Counted from the first letter of the stretch, positions 23,790 through 32,549 are shown. The stretch: 64,000 bases of DNA from Novosphingobium jiangmenense (GCF_015694345.1 NZ_JADQDC010000016.1:1-64000), one strand, 5' to 3'. The notes: generated by a model not told the origin, from the letters alone. A program made the numbers and translations.

Positions 23790-24788
23790 TCAGGCGATCA
23801 GTTCGATCACGGCGCGGACCAGCTGCGTGGTCGGATCGACTTCGTAGACGTAGCCGTCGCTGTAGCGGTACCAGCTGTCCGGCGTGTCGGCGTAGCGGCC
23901 GCGCCAGTCGGGCGGCACGTTGTACAGATCGTACCCGGCAGGCATCGGCTGACCGACCGCCCACGGATCACCGGTGAGCAACGCGGCGATGCCCTCGATC
24001 ATGTTGGACTGCGGATCGACCTCGAAGATCGCATTCTGGGCGTAGCGATAGTCGTAGCCATCGTCGAAGCCGTAATAGCGGTCGTAATAGCTCGGCACGG
24101 CATAGTCGGTGTACTGCGTCGGCCAGACCTGCCCGCCGAACAGCGCGCCGCCAAGCAGCGGGACGATCGCGGAAACGAGGCCGCCGCTGCCGATGCGGTA
24201 CATCGAGCCATTGCCGTAGCGCCAGTCATAGTCGTTGCCGAGGTAGCGCACCGGATACCAGTCACCCCAGCTGCGCGGCGCCTGAATCTGCCGGGCCTGA
24301 CCCGGGGGCAGGCAGCCGTTGTTCTTCTTCGCAAGGCCCGGCGGGCAATCGCTGGTGACCGGGATCAGGAAACGGCGGTCATCATAGCGATAGCGGCCGT
24401 CCTGCCACTGGCGGCTGGTGACGCGGACGACGGTGCGCTCATCTCCGCGATCAGCGCGGCGGGCATAGTCGCGGTCGACCTGGCGCTCGGCCTTCTCGTA
24501 GTTCCTTGGAGCATCATTCCGCTCAGGCCCCTGGCCGGGATTGCCGCGCATGGCCTGTTCGGGCCGGGCGTCGTTTCTGCGGGGCTTCTCGGGTCGCATC
24601 TCGGCGCGCTTGTCCGGACCCTTGGCCTTCTGAGGGCCGTGATCCGCCTTTTGCGCCTTCTCGGGGCCGCCACCACCATGGTTGCCACCATCATTGCCCC
24701 CACCGTTGCCTTTGCCGTTGCCTTGGGCGAAGGCCGGGACGCTGGCCGCGAGGGCCGCGACACCGGCCATGAGCATCACTTTGCGCAT
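23790..24788 (-). CDS. Secreted low-complexity protein with RcnB-like motif
   Basis: A 332-residue exported protein. The signal peptide MRKVMLMAGVAALAASVPAFA is cleaved near residue 21. A Gly/Asn-rich segment (about 22-38) and a long Lys/Arg/Pro/Asp-rich disordered stretch (about 40-115) follow. Then comes a motif with CPPGLAKKNNGCLPPGQARQ (about 157-176) preceding SWGDWYPVRYLGNDYDWR. The C-terminal 110 residues contain two Tyr/Asp-rich repeats of the form YRY-x-Y-xEVDP-x-x (near 245-260 and 318-330). The CPPGLAKK...CxPPGQ element recurs in sphingomonad periplasmic proteins sometimes labelled RcnB-like. I would not assign metal homeostasis on that basis. Confidence 0.75.
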   Translation of the reverse strand: MRKVMLMAGVAALAASVPAFAQGNGKGNGGGNDGGNHGGGGPEKAQKADHGPQKAKGPDKRAEMRPEKPRRNDARPEQAMRGNPGQGPERNDAPRNYEKAERQVDRDYARRADRGDERTVVRVTSRQWQDGRYRYDDRRFLIPVTSDCPPGLAKKNNGCLPPGQARQIQAPRSWGDWYPVRYLGNDYDWRYGNGSMYRIGSGGLVSAIVPLLGGALFGGQVWPTQYTDYAVPSYYDRYYGFDDGYDYRYAQNAIFEVDPQSNMIEGIAALLTGDPWAVGQPMPAGYDLYNVPPDWRGRYADTPDSWYRYSDGYVYEVDPTTQLVRAVIELIA

Positions 24789-24863
24789 CGTCTTGTCTCC
24801 GAAACCGTCGCTTGAGCCAACGTGCGCCTTGTGGCTGCGGTTCCCGGAGCCTAGGGCGGGACC

Positions 24864-25547
24864 ATGATAGCACGCGAACTTCTCGGCACGGCCCGGGTGC
24901 CCGATGGCGAAGAGCTGAAGCTCTACAAGCACGACCGCGATTTCATGATCGTGCTCGGCCACAACGAACTGATGAGCACGCGGCAGAACGGCTCGGAGAT
25001 CGCGCTGGCGACGCAGAGCATCGCCCGCATCGCCAAGGCGCAGCGTCCCGCGATGCTGATCGGCGGCTATGGCATGGGCTTCACCTTGCGCGCTGCGCTG
25101 GAGAAGCTTCCCCAGGATGCGCAGGTCACCGTCGCCGAACTGGTGCCCGAGATCATCCAGTGGGCGAAGGGGCCGATGGCGGAACTGGAAGCCGGCTGCC
25201 TCGACGATCCGCGCGTGCGGCTGGTGATGACCGACGTGGCCGACGTGATCTCGGCCAATGCGCTATCAGTGGGCGGCACCGGCTACGATGCGATCCTGCT
25301 CGATGTCGACAACGGGCCGGACGGGCTGGTGCGCGCCGGCAACAACCGGCTCTACACGATGCGTGGGCTTCGCACCGCGATGGACGCCCTGCGCCCCGGC
25401 GGCGTGCTGGCGATCTGGTCGGCGGCGAAGGACGCAAACTTCACGCAGCGCCTCAAGGCCGCCGGGTTCGACGTGGACGAGGTGGAAGTGCGCGCGCGGA
25501 CCAATGGCAAAGGCGCCAAGCACGTCATCTGGTTTGCCAGCGTCTGA
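24864..25547 (+). CDS. Spermidine synthase-like methyltransferase-fold protein
   Basis: A 227-residue Rossmann-fold protein related to polyamine aminopropyltransferases. It has LIGGYGMGFTLRAALEKLP (nucleotide-binding G-x-G, about 66-84), VTVAELVPEIIQWA with the acidic residue that binds the ribose, and YDAILLDVDNGPDG (about 142-155), where spermidine synthases have the catalytic D-x-D/E region. It lacks the N-terminal beta-barrel of true SpeE, so it is probably a methyltransferase or an unassigned SpeE-like enzyme. It is divergent from the secreted protein gene and convergent with the porin gene. Confidence 0.8.
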   Translation: MIARELLGTARVPDGEELKLYKHDRDFMIVLGHNELMSTRQNGSEIALATQSIARIAKAQRPAMLIGGYGMGFTLRAALEKLPQDAQVTVAELVPEIIQWAKGPMAELEAGCLDDPRVRLVMTDVADVISANALSVGGTGYDAILLDVDNGPDGLVRAGNNRLYTMRGLRTAMDALRPGGVLAIWSAAKDANFTQRLKAAGFDVDEVEVRARTNGKGAKHVIWFASV

Positions 25548-25558
25548 CGGTCCTGCAA

Positions 25559-25582
25559 GGCGCGGGCCTCCCCGCCCGCGCC
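25559..25582. terminator. Bidirectional hairpin between convergent genes
   Basis: GGCGCGGGC and GCCCGCGCC form a perfect 9-bp stem with a 6-nt loop, placed between the stops of the spermidine-synthase-like gene and the porin gene. No long T-run is present. Confidence 0.5.
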
Positions 25583-25595
25583 CCTGTCTGCTTGA

Positions 25596-27035
25596 TCAGA
25601 AGTCGAACTGCGCGCGCATGCCGACGACATCGGCGTTGTAGTTGCGATCGGCCCCCGCCGCGACCGCCGCATCCTTCAGCCAGAGGTGGCCGTAGTCGAC
25701 GATGAAGCGCACGTAGTCGGTCGGCACCCACAGCAGCGATGCTCCGACCAGTTCCTGTCGTCCACCCAGAACGCCGTTGTCATTGAGGTCGAGCCAGTCG
25801 TAGCGGGCGTTGACCTGCACCGCACCGATGCCGCCCTTGTCGACGCCGTTCTTCGGCTTGATCCGGGTCCAGGTGCCCTCGCTCGCCTTGTAGGGGAGCG
25901 TGTCGCCCTTGGTCAGGAACACGCCCGCCTCGACATAGCCGCCGTTGAAGGTGGGGTCGGCGATGCCGGCAGGGCGGTCGACCTTCATCCACTGCGATTC
26001 CGCGGTGAAGTGCACCGGTCCGCCGGTCCAGCCCAGTTCCACGCCATAGTTCGTTTCCGACAGCGCGCTGATCGCCTTGGTATCGACGAAGCGGATGTCG
26101 GTGGTGTGCGTGAACGGCCGCGCGCGATAGCGCACCGTGGCACTGCTGTCGTTGAGGTCGTGATAGTGCGCGGAACCGCCGATGTGCGCCTGCCCGCCGA
26201 ACAGCTTGGGCTGCAGGGCAAAGCGGCTGTCGATCGAATAGCTGTTGTCGGTATCGGCGTTGAGGTCGGTCACGTTGTCGGTGAACACGCCGACTTGCGC
26301 CAGGACCATGCCCTTCTGGTACTGCGCCGACAGGCCGAGGCGCCGTTCGAACCCGAACGCGGTGTTGAACGCGGCACGCTCCATGAAGCTGGTGAACAGG
26401 TCGGACTCGGTGTCCTCCATCGATTCGAACGGCTTGTGCTGGCCGATCGTCAGCGTCAGGTTCCTGATGCCGGTGTAGGTCAGGTAGACGTCGGTCGGAT
26501 CGATGCTGCTGTTGGCGATGTCAGCCTCGATGCGATAGCCGAAGTTGCCGGGAATCGTGCCGTCGAAACCGAAGTAAGCGCGGCGGAATTCGGTGGCGAG
26601 GCCGAGGCTCTTGCTGCCGATGGACGACGGCGCGGAAACCGAGGCGGTATCGATCTGCAGGCGGCCGCGCGGCTTGAAGCTCCACTTGCCGGCCTTGGGG
26701 TTCTTCGGGTCCGCCGGAGCTTCGATCTTCGGCCCGCCATCCCAGCTGATCGCCACCGGCGGCTTGCCCGAGACGGTCGGTGCAGGGATCGCAGCGACAG
26801 CGGTGGCCGTGGCGTCGGTCTTGGCCCTGGCTTCGGCCAGCTGGCCCTGCAGCGCCTGGATCTGCGCCTGCATGGCGTTCATCGCTTCCATCTGGCTCTG
26901 CATCTGCGCCTGCATTTGCTGGAGCTGGGCCTGCATCGCGGCAAGATCGGCGTTGGACGTCGCGGCCTCGGCCGGGAGAGCCCAGCCTGCGGCACAGGCA
27001 AGGGCAGTGATCGAGACGCGGGTTACGAGCTTCAT
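25596..27035 (-). CDS. OprO/OprP-type porin
   Basis: A 479-residue outer-membrane porin. The signal peptide ends near AEAA (about 25). A coiled-coil-like segment of Gln/Met repeats (about 30-60, AAMQAQLQQMQAQM...) follows, probably trimerising in the periplasm, then a 16-strand barrel domain with FKPRGRLQIDTASVSA, GNFGYRIEADIANSS, TIGQHKPFESMEDTESDLFTSFMERA and a closing MRAQFDF with the terminal Phe used by the BAM machinery. OprO/OprP homologues carry phosphate or polyphosphate in Pseudomonas; substrate here is open. The ATG at 27033-27035 follows AAGGATT. Its upstream region holds an 18-bp tandem repeat. Confidence 0.92.
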   Translation of the reverse strand: MKLVTRVSITALACAAGWALPAEAATSNADLAAMQAQLQQMQAQMQSQMEAMNAMQAQIQALQGQLAEARAKTDATATAVAAIPAPTVSGKPPVAISWDGGPKIEAPADPKNPKAGKWSFKPRGRLQIDTASVSAPSSIGSKSLGLATEFRRAYFGFDGTIPGNFGYRIEADIANSSIDPTDVYLTYTGIRNLTLTIGQHKPFESMEDTESDLFTSFMERAAFNTAFGFERRLGLSAQYQKGMVLAQVGVFTDNVTDLNADTDNSYSIDSRFALQPKLFGGQAHIGGSAHYHDLNDSSATVRYRARPFTHTTDIRFVDTKAISALSETNYGVELGWTGGPVHFTAESQWMKVDRPAGIADPTFNGGYVEAGVFLTKGDTLPYKASEGTWTRIKPKNGVDKGGIGAVQVNARYDWLDLNDNGVLGGRQELVGASLLWVPTDYVRFIVDYGHLWLKDAAVAAGADRNYNADVVGMRAQFDF

Positions 27036-27050
27036 GGCGAATCCTTGGGT

Positions 27051-27086
27051 TTTCGGTCTACGGCCAGATTTCGGTCTGCGGCCAAA
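27051..27086. repeat. Two 18-bp tandem repeats in the porin leader
   Basis: TTTCGGTCTACGGCCAGA and TTTCGGTCTGCGGCCAAA lie head to tail with 3 mismatches, 16 to 51 bp before the porin start codon. They could be paired regulator sites or a leader RNA element. Confidence 0.6.
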
Positions 27087-27239
27087 TATGTCCGTTGTGT
27101 TACATTTTATTGACGGATTTTTTGCTGGTTTATCGCGAACCACCCGAAACGCCTCTGCCGTTGCGTTCCAGCCCGCGCCGTGGCATCGCTGACACCCATG
27201 TTAATCGCCCGGTTAGGGCGCTCCCGGAGAGATACAGAC

Positions 27240-28148
27240 ATGACCATTTCGTTCGAAGGCCGCGTCGCGATCGTCACTGGCGCAGGTGGCGGACTTGGCC
27301 GCGCCTACGCGCTTGAACTCGCCCGCCGCGGCGCGAAGGTGGTGGTTAACGATCTGGGCGGATCGCGCGATGGCACCGGCCATTCCGACGCTGCGCTCAA
27401 GGTTGTCGAGGAAATCGAGGCCATGGGCGGCGAGGCCATGTCGAACGGCGGCTCGGTCAGCGAATACGAGCAGATGGTCGAGATGGTCGCCAAGGCCAAG
27501 GAGCGCTGGGGCGGCGTCCACGTGCTGATCAACAACGCCGGCATCCTGCGCGACAAGAGCTTCACCAAGATGGACCCGGCCGATTTCGAGATGGTCGTGC
27601 GCGTCCACCTGATCGGCTCGGCCTTCGCCACCAAGGCCTGCTGGGACCTGATGCGCGAACAGAACTACGGCCGCATCCTGATGACCGCCTCGTCCACCGG
27701 CCTGTTCGGCAATTTCGGCCAAGCCAACTACGGCGCGGCCAAGTTGGGCCTCGCCGGGCTCACCAAGACGCTCTACCTTGAAGGCGCGAAGAACAACATC
27801 AAGGTCAACACGCTGGCCCCCGTCGCCGCCACGCGCATGACCGAGGACATCTTCCCCGAGGAAGCCTTCAAGCTGTTTGGCCCCGAAAACGTCGTCCCCG
27901 CCGCCCTGTTCCTCGTCTCGGAAGATGCCCCCACCAACGCCATCGTCGGCGCAGGGGGCGGCGCATACCACGGCGCGTGGGTGACGATGAACAAGGGCGT
28001 CCTGCTGGCACCGGGCGAACGCACCGTCGAAGGCTTCGCCGCCAACTGGGACAAGATCAGCGACCGCACGGGCGACTTCGCCCCGCAATCAGGCGCGGAG
28101 CAGAGCCAGGTGATCATCGGGCAGTTGCAGGCGGCGATGAAGGGATGA
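27240..28148 (+). CDS. SDR oxidoreductase, HSD17B4/Fox2-like 3-hydroxyacyl-CoA dehydrogenase type
   Basis: A 302-residue classical short-chain dehydrogenase. It has the NAD(P)-binding TGAGGGLG, ND(LGG) after strand 2, the NNAG motif, the catalytic Ser of ILMTASSTGLFGNFG, and Y-x-x-x-K in ANYGAAKLG. The length and the distinctive VVVNDLGGSRDGTGHS and FGQANYGAAKLGLAGL match the dehydrogenase unit of peroxisomal multifunctional enzyme type 2. Bacterial relatives act in beta-oxidation of fatty acids or steroid side chains. I chose ATG 27240 because of GGAGAG at 27226-27231. It is divergent from the porin, about 4 kb from the P450/ligase pair. Confidence 0.9.
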   Translation: MTISFEGRVAIVTGAGGGLGRAYALELARRGAKVVVNDLGGSRDGTGHSDAALKVVEEIEAMGGEAMSNGGSVSEYEQMVEMVAKAKERWGGVHVLINNAGILRDKSFTKMDPADFEMVVRVHLIGSAFATKACWDLMREQNYGRILMTASSTGLFGNFGQANYGAAKLGLAGLTKTLYLEGAKNNIKVNTLAPVAATRMTEDIFPEEAFKLFGPENVVPAALFLVSEDAPTNAIVGAGGGAYHGAWVTMNKGVLLAPGERTVEGFAANWDKISDRTGDFAPQSGAEQSQVIIGQLQAAMKG

Positions 28149-28270
28149 GCCGGTCCGTCCCGCTTTCTGCAAACTGCAGGGGCGGGATGCCTGTCAGGCT
28201 GCCAAATGCCTCTTGAAAAGGGGGCTGCCCGACTGTTGACTTGCACCCGCATCGTGCGCAGTCTTCTAAG

Positions 28271-28792
28271 ATGCAAAGAGAGCTCACAGCAAGACTGGCA
28301 GAACTGGCCGAGCTCGAGACAATCTCGCTTAGACACTTCGACTGCATCGTGCTCTCGCGTGACGCTGTGTTGAAGTTGTTCATGCCCCGGTCGAAAAGAC
28401 TGATGCTTGGCACTCCCAAGGATCGGATGATCTTTGGGGAGGTACTCACCGTTTTCGCTGACGCCGTAAAACCGATGAAGCCTCCGTCGAAGCGCTTCGA
28501 CTACACCAACCTCGTCTTCTCCGCGCCATTAGCAAACTTTCCCGGCCTTGAGATGTATGAAGTGAACGGGGCGTTCGTTGATGCCGAAGGGTTTTTCCAA
28601 AATCTGAAGGCCTTAGCCTCATTCTTGCCCGAGAGTGCCGATAGCTGGCGACAAACTTTCAGCGATGATTTCTTTGACAAACCTCCTCTGGAAAGAATGT
28701 CCGCCGGTATCGGCTATTTGCGCAAGTCAGTGGACTTCAGGAAACTAACACCAGATTTTGCCGACTTTAGCATTTCAATCGAAGAGACTTGA
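28271..28792 (+). CDS. Hypothetical protein, atypical base composition
   Basis: A soluble protein of about 173 residues (from the ATG at 28271; a TTG at 28241 would add 10) with no recognised domain. It is predicted to be mostly helical at the N-terminus (LTARLAELAELETISLRH). GC content is visibly lower than in the flanking genes (AT-rich stretches such as 28590-28790), and no strong RBS is seen. It lies between the SDR and the siroheme-synthase-like gene in a spot that looks like a small insertion. It may be a recently acquired gene or a decaying one. Confidence 0.5.
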   Translation: MQRELTARLAELAELETISLRHFDCIVLSRDAVLKLFMPRSKRLMLGTPKDRMIFGEVLTVFADAVKPMKPPSKRFDYTNLVFSAPLANFPGLEMYEVNGAFVDAEGFFQNLKALASFLPESADSWRQTFSDDFFDKPPLERMSAGIGYLRKSVDFRKLTPDFADFSISIEET

Positions 28793-28847
28793 GACTGATC
28801 AAACGCCTTGGAGTGCGTTTACCCTTGGCTTGAAAGTGGAAGTCGCG

Positions 28848-29621
28848 TCACCCCGACCGCAAAACCACCACAATCCCACCCTCAGGCACATCCCCCCCCG
28901 CCAGTACCCGCACCGCATCGGCCCGCGCGCGTGACAGGATTTCCGGCGCAACGTCAGCGTCGTGCACCACCACATCCGCCTGCCCAAGCAGCCGTGCGGC
29001 GCGCAGGGTCAGGTCTTCGGGGTCGTTCGAGGTCAGCACGATCTCGAACCGACCGGACTGTCCTTCCGCCCCAGACGCCACCCACGCGCCAACCTTCGCC
29101 TCGCTCCCGGCGCGAAACAGGTCGAGTGCCCCGCCCTCGTCCAGCGCCGCATCCAGGGCGCGGCGGCGGTCTGCTACCGAGGACCAACGCTTGCGCATCC
29201 CCTCGCGCGCCTCCTCCAGCGCGCGGGCCAATGCCCCCAGCCCCTGCGGCAACAGGCGCTCCAGCCGCAACCGCAGGATCTTGGCAAGGCCTGCCGAGGC
29301 CCCGCCCGTGCCGACAGCGATCAGGACCGGATCGCGGTCGAGGATCGAAGGCGTGGTGAAATCGCACAGTTCGGGCCGGTCGACCACGTTGACCAGCAGG
29401 CCGGCGCAGCGCAGCCGGATCGCATCGCCCTGCGCCATGTCGGGATTGTCGTGCGCGATGAAAGCCAACCGCGCGCCGTCGTCGATCCCGGCGTTGATCT
29501 CGCGATAGATCACCCCGCCCGCGCGCTCGATCAGCCGCTGCTTGGCCGCAGCGGCCTCCCCCTCGCCCAGCAGAATCACCGGCTGGCCCGCGATGCGGTG
29601 GAAGAGGGGGAGCGACTGCAT
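28848..29621 (-). CDS. Siroheme-synthase-like precorrin-2 dehydrogenase/ferrochelatase with vestigial SUMT end
   Basis: A 257-residue homologue of the N-terminal half of CysG. Residues about 1-100 form the NAD-binding domain (MQSLPLFHRIAGQPVILLGEGEAAAAKQRLIERAG, LVNVVDRPELCDFTTPSILDRDPVLIAVGTGGASAGLAKILR). The dimerisation/central part runs to about 185. The last 66 residues (from FEIVLTSNDPEDLTLRAARLLGQADVV...) resemble only the beginning of a uroporphyrin-III methyltransferase domain and then stop. Expected role: precorrin-2 to sirohydrochlorin to siroheme for sulfite/nitrite reductase. The ATG sits 1 base after the lysA stop, indicating coupling to lysA. Confidence 0.82.
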   Translation of the reverse strand: MQSLPLFHRIAGQPVILLGEGEAAAAKQRLIERAGGVIYREINAGIDDGARLAFIAHDNPDMAQGDAIRLRCAGLLVNVVDRPELCDFTTPSILDRDPVLIAVGTGGASAGLAKILRLRLERLLPQGLGALARALEEAREGMRKRWSSVADRRRALDAALDEGGALDLFRAGSEAKVGAWVASGAEGQSGRFEIVLTSNDPEDLTLRAARLLGQADVVVHDADVAPEILSRARADAVRVLAGGDVPEGGIVVVLRSG

Positions 29622-29622
29622 T

Positions 29623-30882
29623 TTACTTGAGGAAGTCCGGCACGCGCTCGGCCGCAAGGATCGTGGCGGGATCGATGCGGTCGGCCACCACGGCCCACTT
29701 GTCGCCATCGACCATCACTTCGGGCACCAGCGGGCGCGAGTTGTAGGTGTTGGCCATCGTCGCGCCATAGGCGCCGGCGGTGCGGAACACGGCGAGATCG
29801 CCGCGACCGACCTTGTCGATCACGCGGGCCATGGCGAAGGTGTCCGAGCTTTCGCAGATCGGGCCGACGATGTTGGCGGTGAAGGTCTCGCCCGTCGGCT
29901 CCACGGCAGCGAAATCGTGCCAGGCATCGTAGAGCGCCGGACGGGCGAGGTCGTTCATCGCGGCATCGACCACGACCCAGGGGTTGCTCGCACCCTCCTT
30001 GACGCGGATGACCTCGGTCACCAGCACTCCGGTGTTGCCGGTGATCACGCGGCCCGGTTCGAACATCAGCGTCACGCCCCAGTTGCCGGTGACGCGCGCG
30101 ACCATCGCGGCATACTCGGCAGGCTGCGGGAACACTTCGCCCGCCTTGTAGGGCACACCCACGCCGCCGCCCAGGTCCATGTGCGTGACCGAATGGCCTG
30201 CCGCACGGATCTCTTCCATCAGTCCGCCGACCTTGTTGAAAGCGGCTTCGAGCGGTTCGAGCTTCGATAGCTGGCTGCCGATGTGCAGCGTCAACCCGCG
30301 CATGTTGAGGCCCGGCGTGGTGGCGAGACGGCCATAGATCGCAGCGGCGCGGTCGAACGGAACGCCGAACTTGTTCTCGGCCTTGCCGGTCGAGATCTTG
30401 CCGTGGGTTCCGGCATCGACGTCCGGGTTCACGCGCAGCGCTGCCGACGCAACCTTGCCCATCGACGCGGCGATCTCGGCGAGTTCGAGGCCTTCTTCCT
30501 CGCTCTCGAGGTTGAACTGGCCGATCCCGGCCTCGATCCCGCGGCGCATTTCCGCAGCGGTCTTTCCGACGCCCGAGAAGACGATGCCATCGGGGGCCAT
30601 GCCTGCCGCCAGGGCGCGCTCCATCTCGCCGCCCGAGACGACATCGGCGCCATAGCCTTCGGCGGCCAAGACCTTGAGCACGGCAAGGTTGGGATTGGAC
30701 TTCACCGCAAAGGCGATCTTCGCATCGCGCAGGATCCCCAGCGCATCGCGGAACACGCGAGCATGGCGGGTCAGCGTGGCGCGCGAATAGACATAGACGG
30801 GGGTGCCGACTTCCGCCGCGATCACCGGCAGGGGCACGTTCTCGGCGCAGAGCACGCCGTCGTTCAGTTCAAAATGGTCCAT
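29623..30882 (-). CDS. lysA: Diaminopimelate decarboxylase
   Basis: A 419-residue PLP enzyme (fold type III, alanine-racemase-like barrel) that performs the last step of lysine synthesis. The PLP lysine is K61 in FAVKSNPNLAVL. Others are HIGSQLSKLEP, LGGGVGVPYK, EPGRVITGNTGVL and the substrate-binding CESSDTFA near the C-terminus with its partner-subunit Cys. The start ATG at 30880-30882 lies 9 bp after the stop of the LptM-like gene. The order argH - LptM-like lipoprotein - lysA - cysG-like is a tight minus-strand operon. Confidence 0.96.
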   Translation of the reverse strand: MDHFELNDGVLCAENVPLPVIAAEVGTPVYVYSRATLTRHARVFRDALGILRDAKIAFAVKSNPNLAVLKVLAAEGYGADVVSGGEMERALAAGMAPDGIVFSGVGKTAAEMRRGIEAGIGQFNLESEEEGLELAEIAASMGKVASAALRVNPDVDAGTHGKISTGKAENKFGVPFDRAAAIYGRLATTPGLNMRGLTLHIGSQLSKLEPLEAAFNKVGGLMEEIRAAGHSVTHMDLGGGVGVPYKAGEVFPQPAEYAAMVARVTGNWGVTLMFEPGRVITGNTGVLVTEVIRVKEGASNPWVVVDAAMNDLARPALYDAWHDFAAVEPTGETFTANIVGPICESSDTFAMARVIDKVGRGDLAVFRTAGAYGATMANTYNSRPLVPEVMVDGDKWAVVADRIDPATILAAERVPDFLK

Positions 30883-30891
30883 CGGAAAATC

Positions 30892-31143
30892 TCAGTCTTC
30901 GGGAGGCAGGTCGAAAGGATCGTCTTCGCGATCCTGCGAGCGGCGACGCGGCTCGACATTGCGCGCAGGGGCTGCCTGCGCGGGGGTTTTGAGCAGGTCG
31001 TCAGCGCCCGGCTGCACCTCGCGGCCATAGGGGATCGGCGGCGGTGTCTGGTCCGGCGCCAGCTTCAGCTCGGCCTTGTTGCCGCATCCCGCCAGAGCGA
31101 GTGCGCCAAGGCCTGCGAGCAGAATGTTGCGCGATTGGCTCAA
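30892..31143 (-). CDS. LptM-like small lipoprotein between argH and lysA
   Basis: An 83-residue lipoprotein. A short hydrophobic signal (LSQSRNILLAGLGALALAGC) ends in the lipobox LAGC with Cys at residue 20, followed at once by GNKAELKLAP. Proline- and acid-rich sequence then runs to DLPPED. The G-C-G-x-K-x-x-L-x-x-P pattern and the position directly before lysA match the LptM (YifL) family, the small lipoprotein that helps mature the LPS translocon LptD in E. coli. The only start is TTG at 31141-31143, overlapping the argH stop as TTGA. The assignment is by motif and synteny and is not certain. Confidence 0.65.
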   Translation of the reverse strand: MSQSRNILLAGLGALALAGCGNKAELKLAPDQTPPPIPYGREVQPGADDLLKTPAQAAPARNVEPRRRSQDREDDPFDLPPED

Positions 31144-32549
31144 GCCGATTCCTCCAGCCCCAGCGCCACGCGCGCCTGGGCCACGCGCTTCCTTACCTCG
31201 TCCGGCGCGGTTCCGCCATGGCTGCAACGCGCGGCCACGCTCGCTTCGACCGAAAGCGCGGCATAGACGCGGTCGTCGATGCGCTGGTCGATGGCCTTGA
31301 GGTCGTCGATCGACAGCTGGTCGAGGGCGATGCCGCGCGATTCGGCGAGCTTCACGGCAGAGCCGGTGATGTGGTGCGCTTCGCGGAACGGAATGTTGGC
31401 CTGCCGCACCAGCCAGTCGGCAAGGTCGGTCGCGGTGGCATAGCCCAGCTCGGCGGCGGCGCGCATCCGGTCGGTGCGAAACTTCGCTTCGGCGACCATC
31501 CCGGTCATCGCCGCGATGGACAGGGCAAGCAGGCTGGCGGCTTCGAACACCGGCGGCTTGTCGTCCTGCATGTCCTTCGAATAGGCGAGCGGCAGGCCCT
31601 TCATCGTGATCATCAGCGCGGTCAGGCAACCGGCGATCCGCCCCGAATGGCCGCGCACCAGTTCGGCGGCGTCGGGGTTCTTCTTCTGCGGCATGATCGA
31701 GCTGCCGGTCGAAAGACTGTCCGGCAGCGTGACGAAGCCGAAGGGCTGGCTCGCCCAGATGATGAACTCCTCGGCCAGACGCGAAAGGTGCAGCGAGCAT
31801 TGCGCGGCGGCCATCAGGTAATCGAGCGCGAAATCGCGGTCGGACACCGAATCGAGGCTGTTGTCGGTCGGCCCGTCGAAGCCCAGCGCCTCTGCCGTGC
31901 GGAAACGGTCGATGGGGAAGCCGGTCCCGGCCAGCGCTGCCGCGCCCAACGGACTGCGGTTCATCCGCACCCGCGCATCGGCAAAGCGCGAACGGTCCCG
32001 CCCGATCATCTCGTAATAGGCCATGAGGTGATGGCCGAGCGTCACCGGCTGCGCGGTCTGGAGGTGGGTGAAGCCGGGCATGATGCTGGCGGCGTGTTCG
32101 CCCGCGCGGCTGACCAGCGCGACCTGCAACTGCTTGAGGCCAAGCTCAGCCTGATCCATCGCATCGCGCACCCACAGGCGGAAGTCGGTGGCGACCTGAT
32201 CGTTGCGGCTGCGCGCGGTGTGGAGGCGACCTGCCGCCGGGCCGATCAGTTCGGCAAGGCGGCTTTCGGTGGTCATGTGGATGTCTTCGAGGTCCCAGTT
32301 CTCGGGGACTCCGTTGGCCTCGTACTCTGCCGCGACCTTGTCGAGGCCATCGGCGATCAGCGCCGCGTCTTCCGCCGAGACGATGCCTTGCGCGCCGAGC
32401 ATGTCCACATGGGCCTTTGACGCGGCGATGTCCTGCCGCCACAAGGCCTTGTCGAAGGGAATCGAGGCATTGATCTCGCGCATGATCGCCGAGGGACCGC
32501 CTGCGAAGCGCCCGCCCCACATCTGGTTGGAGCCCGAATTGTCGCTCAT
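31140..32549 (-). CDS. argH: Argininosuccinate lyase
   Basis: A 469-residue member of the fumarase/aspartase superfamily that splits argininosuccinate into arginine and fumarate. It shows MWGGRFAGGPSAIMREINASI, DLEDIHMTTESRLAELIG, HTARSRNDQVATD, the catalytic His of PGFTHLQTAQPVTLGHH, and the flexible signature loop TGSSIMPQKKNPDAAELVRG. The start ATG at 32547-32549 overlaps in antisense the probable ATG of the TlpA-like gene (CATG). It heads the operon with the LptM-like lipoprotein and lysA. Confidence 0.96.
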   Translation of the reverse strand: MSDNSGSNQMWGGRFAGGPSAIMREINASIPFDKALWRQDIAASKAHVDMLGAQGIVSAEDAALIADGLDKVAAEYEANGVPENWDLEDIHMTTESRLAELIGPAAGRLHTARSRNDQVATDFRLWVRDAMDQAELGLKQLQVALVSRAGEHAASIMPGFTHLQTAQPVTLGHHLMAYYEMIGRDRSRFADARVRMNRSPLGAAALAGTGFPIDRFRTAEALGFDGPTDNSLDSVSDRDFALDYLMAAAQCSLHLSRLAEEFIIWASQPFGFVTLPDSLSTGSSIMPQKKNPDAAELVRGHSGRIAGCLTALMITMKGLPLAYSKDMQDDKPPVFEAASLLALSIAAMTGMVAEAKFRTDRMRAAAELGYATATDLADWLVRQANIPFREAHHITGSAVKLAESRGIALDQLSIDDLKAIDQRIDDRVYAALSVEASVAARCSHGGTAPDEVRKRVAQARVALGLEESA

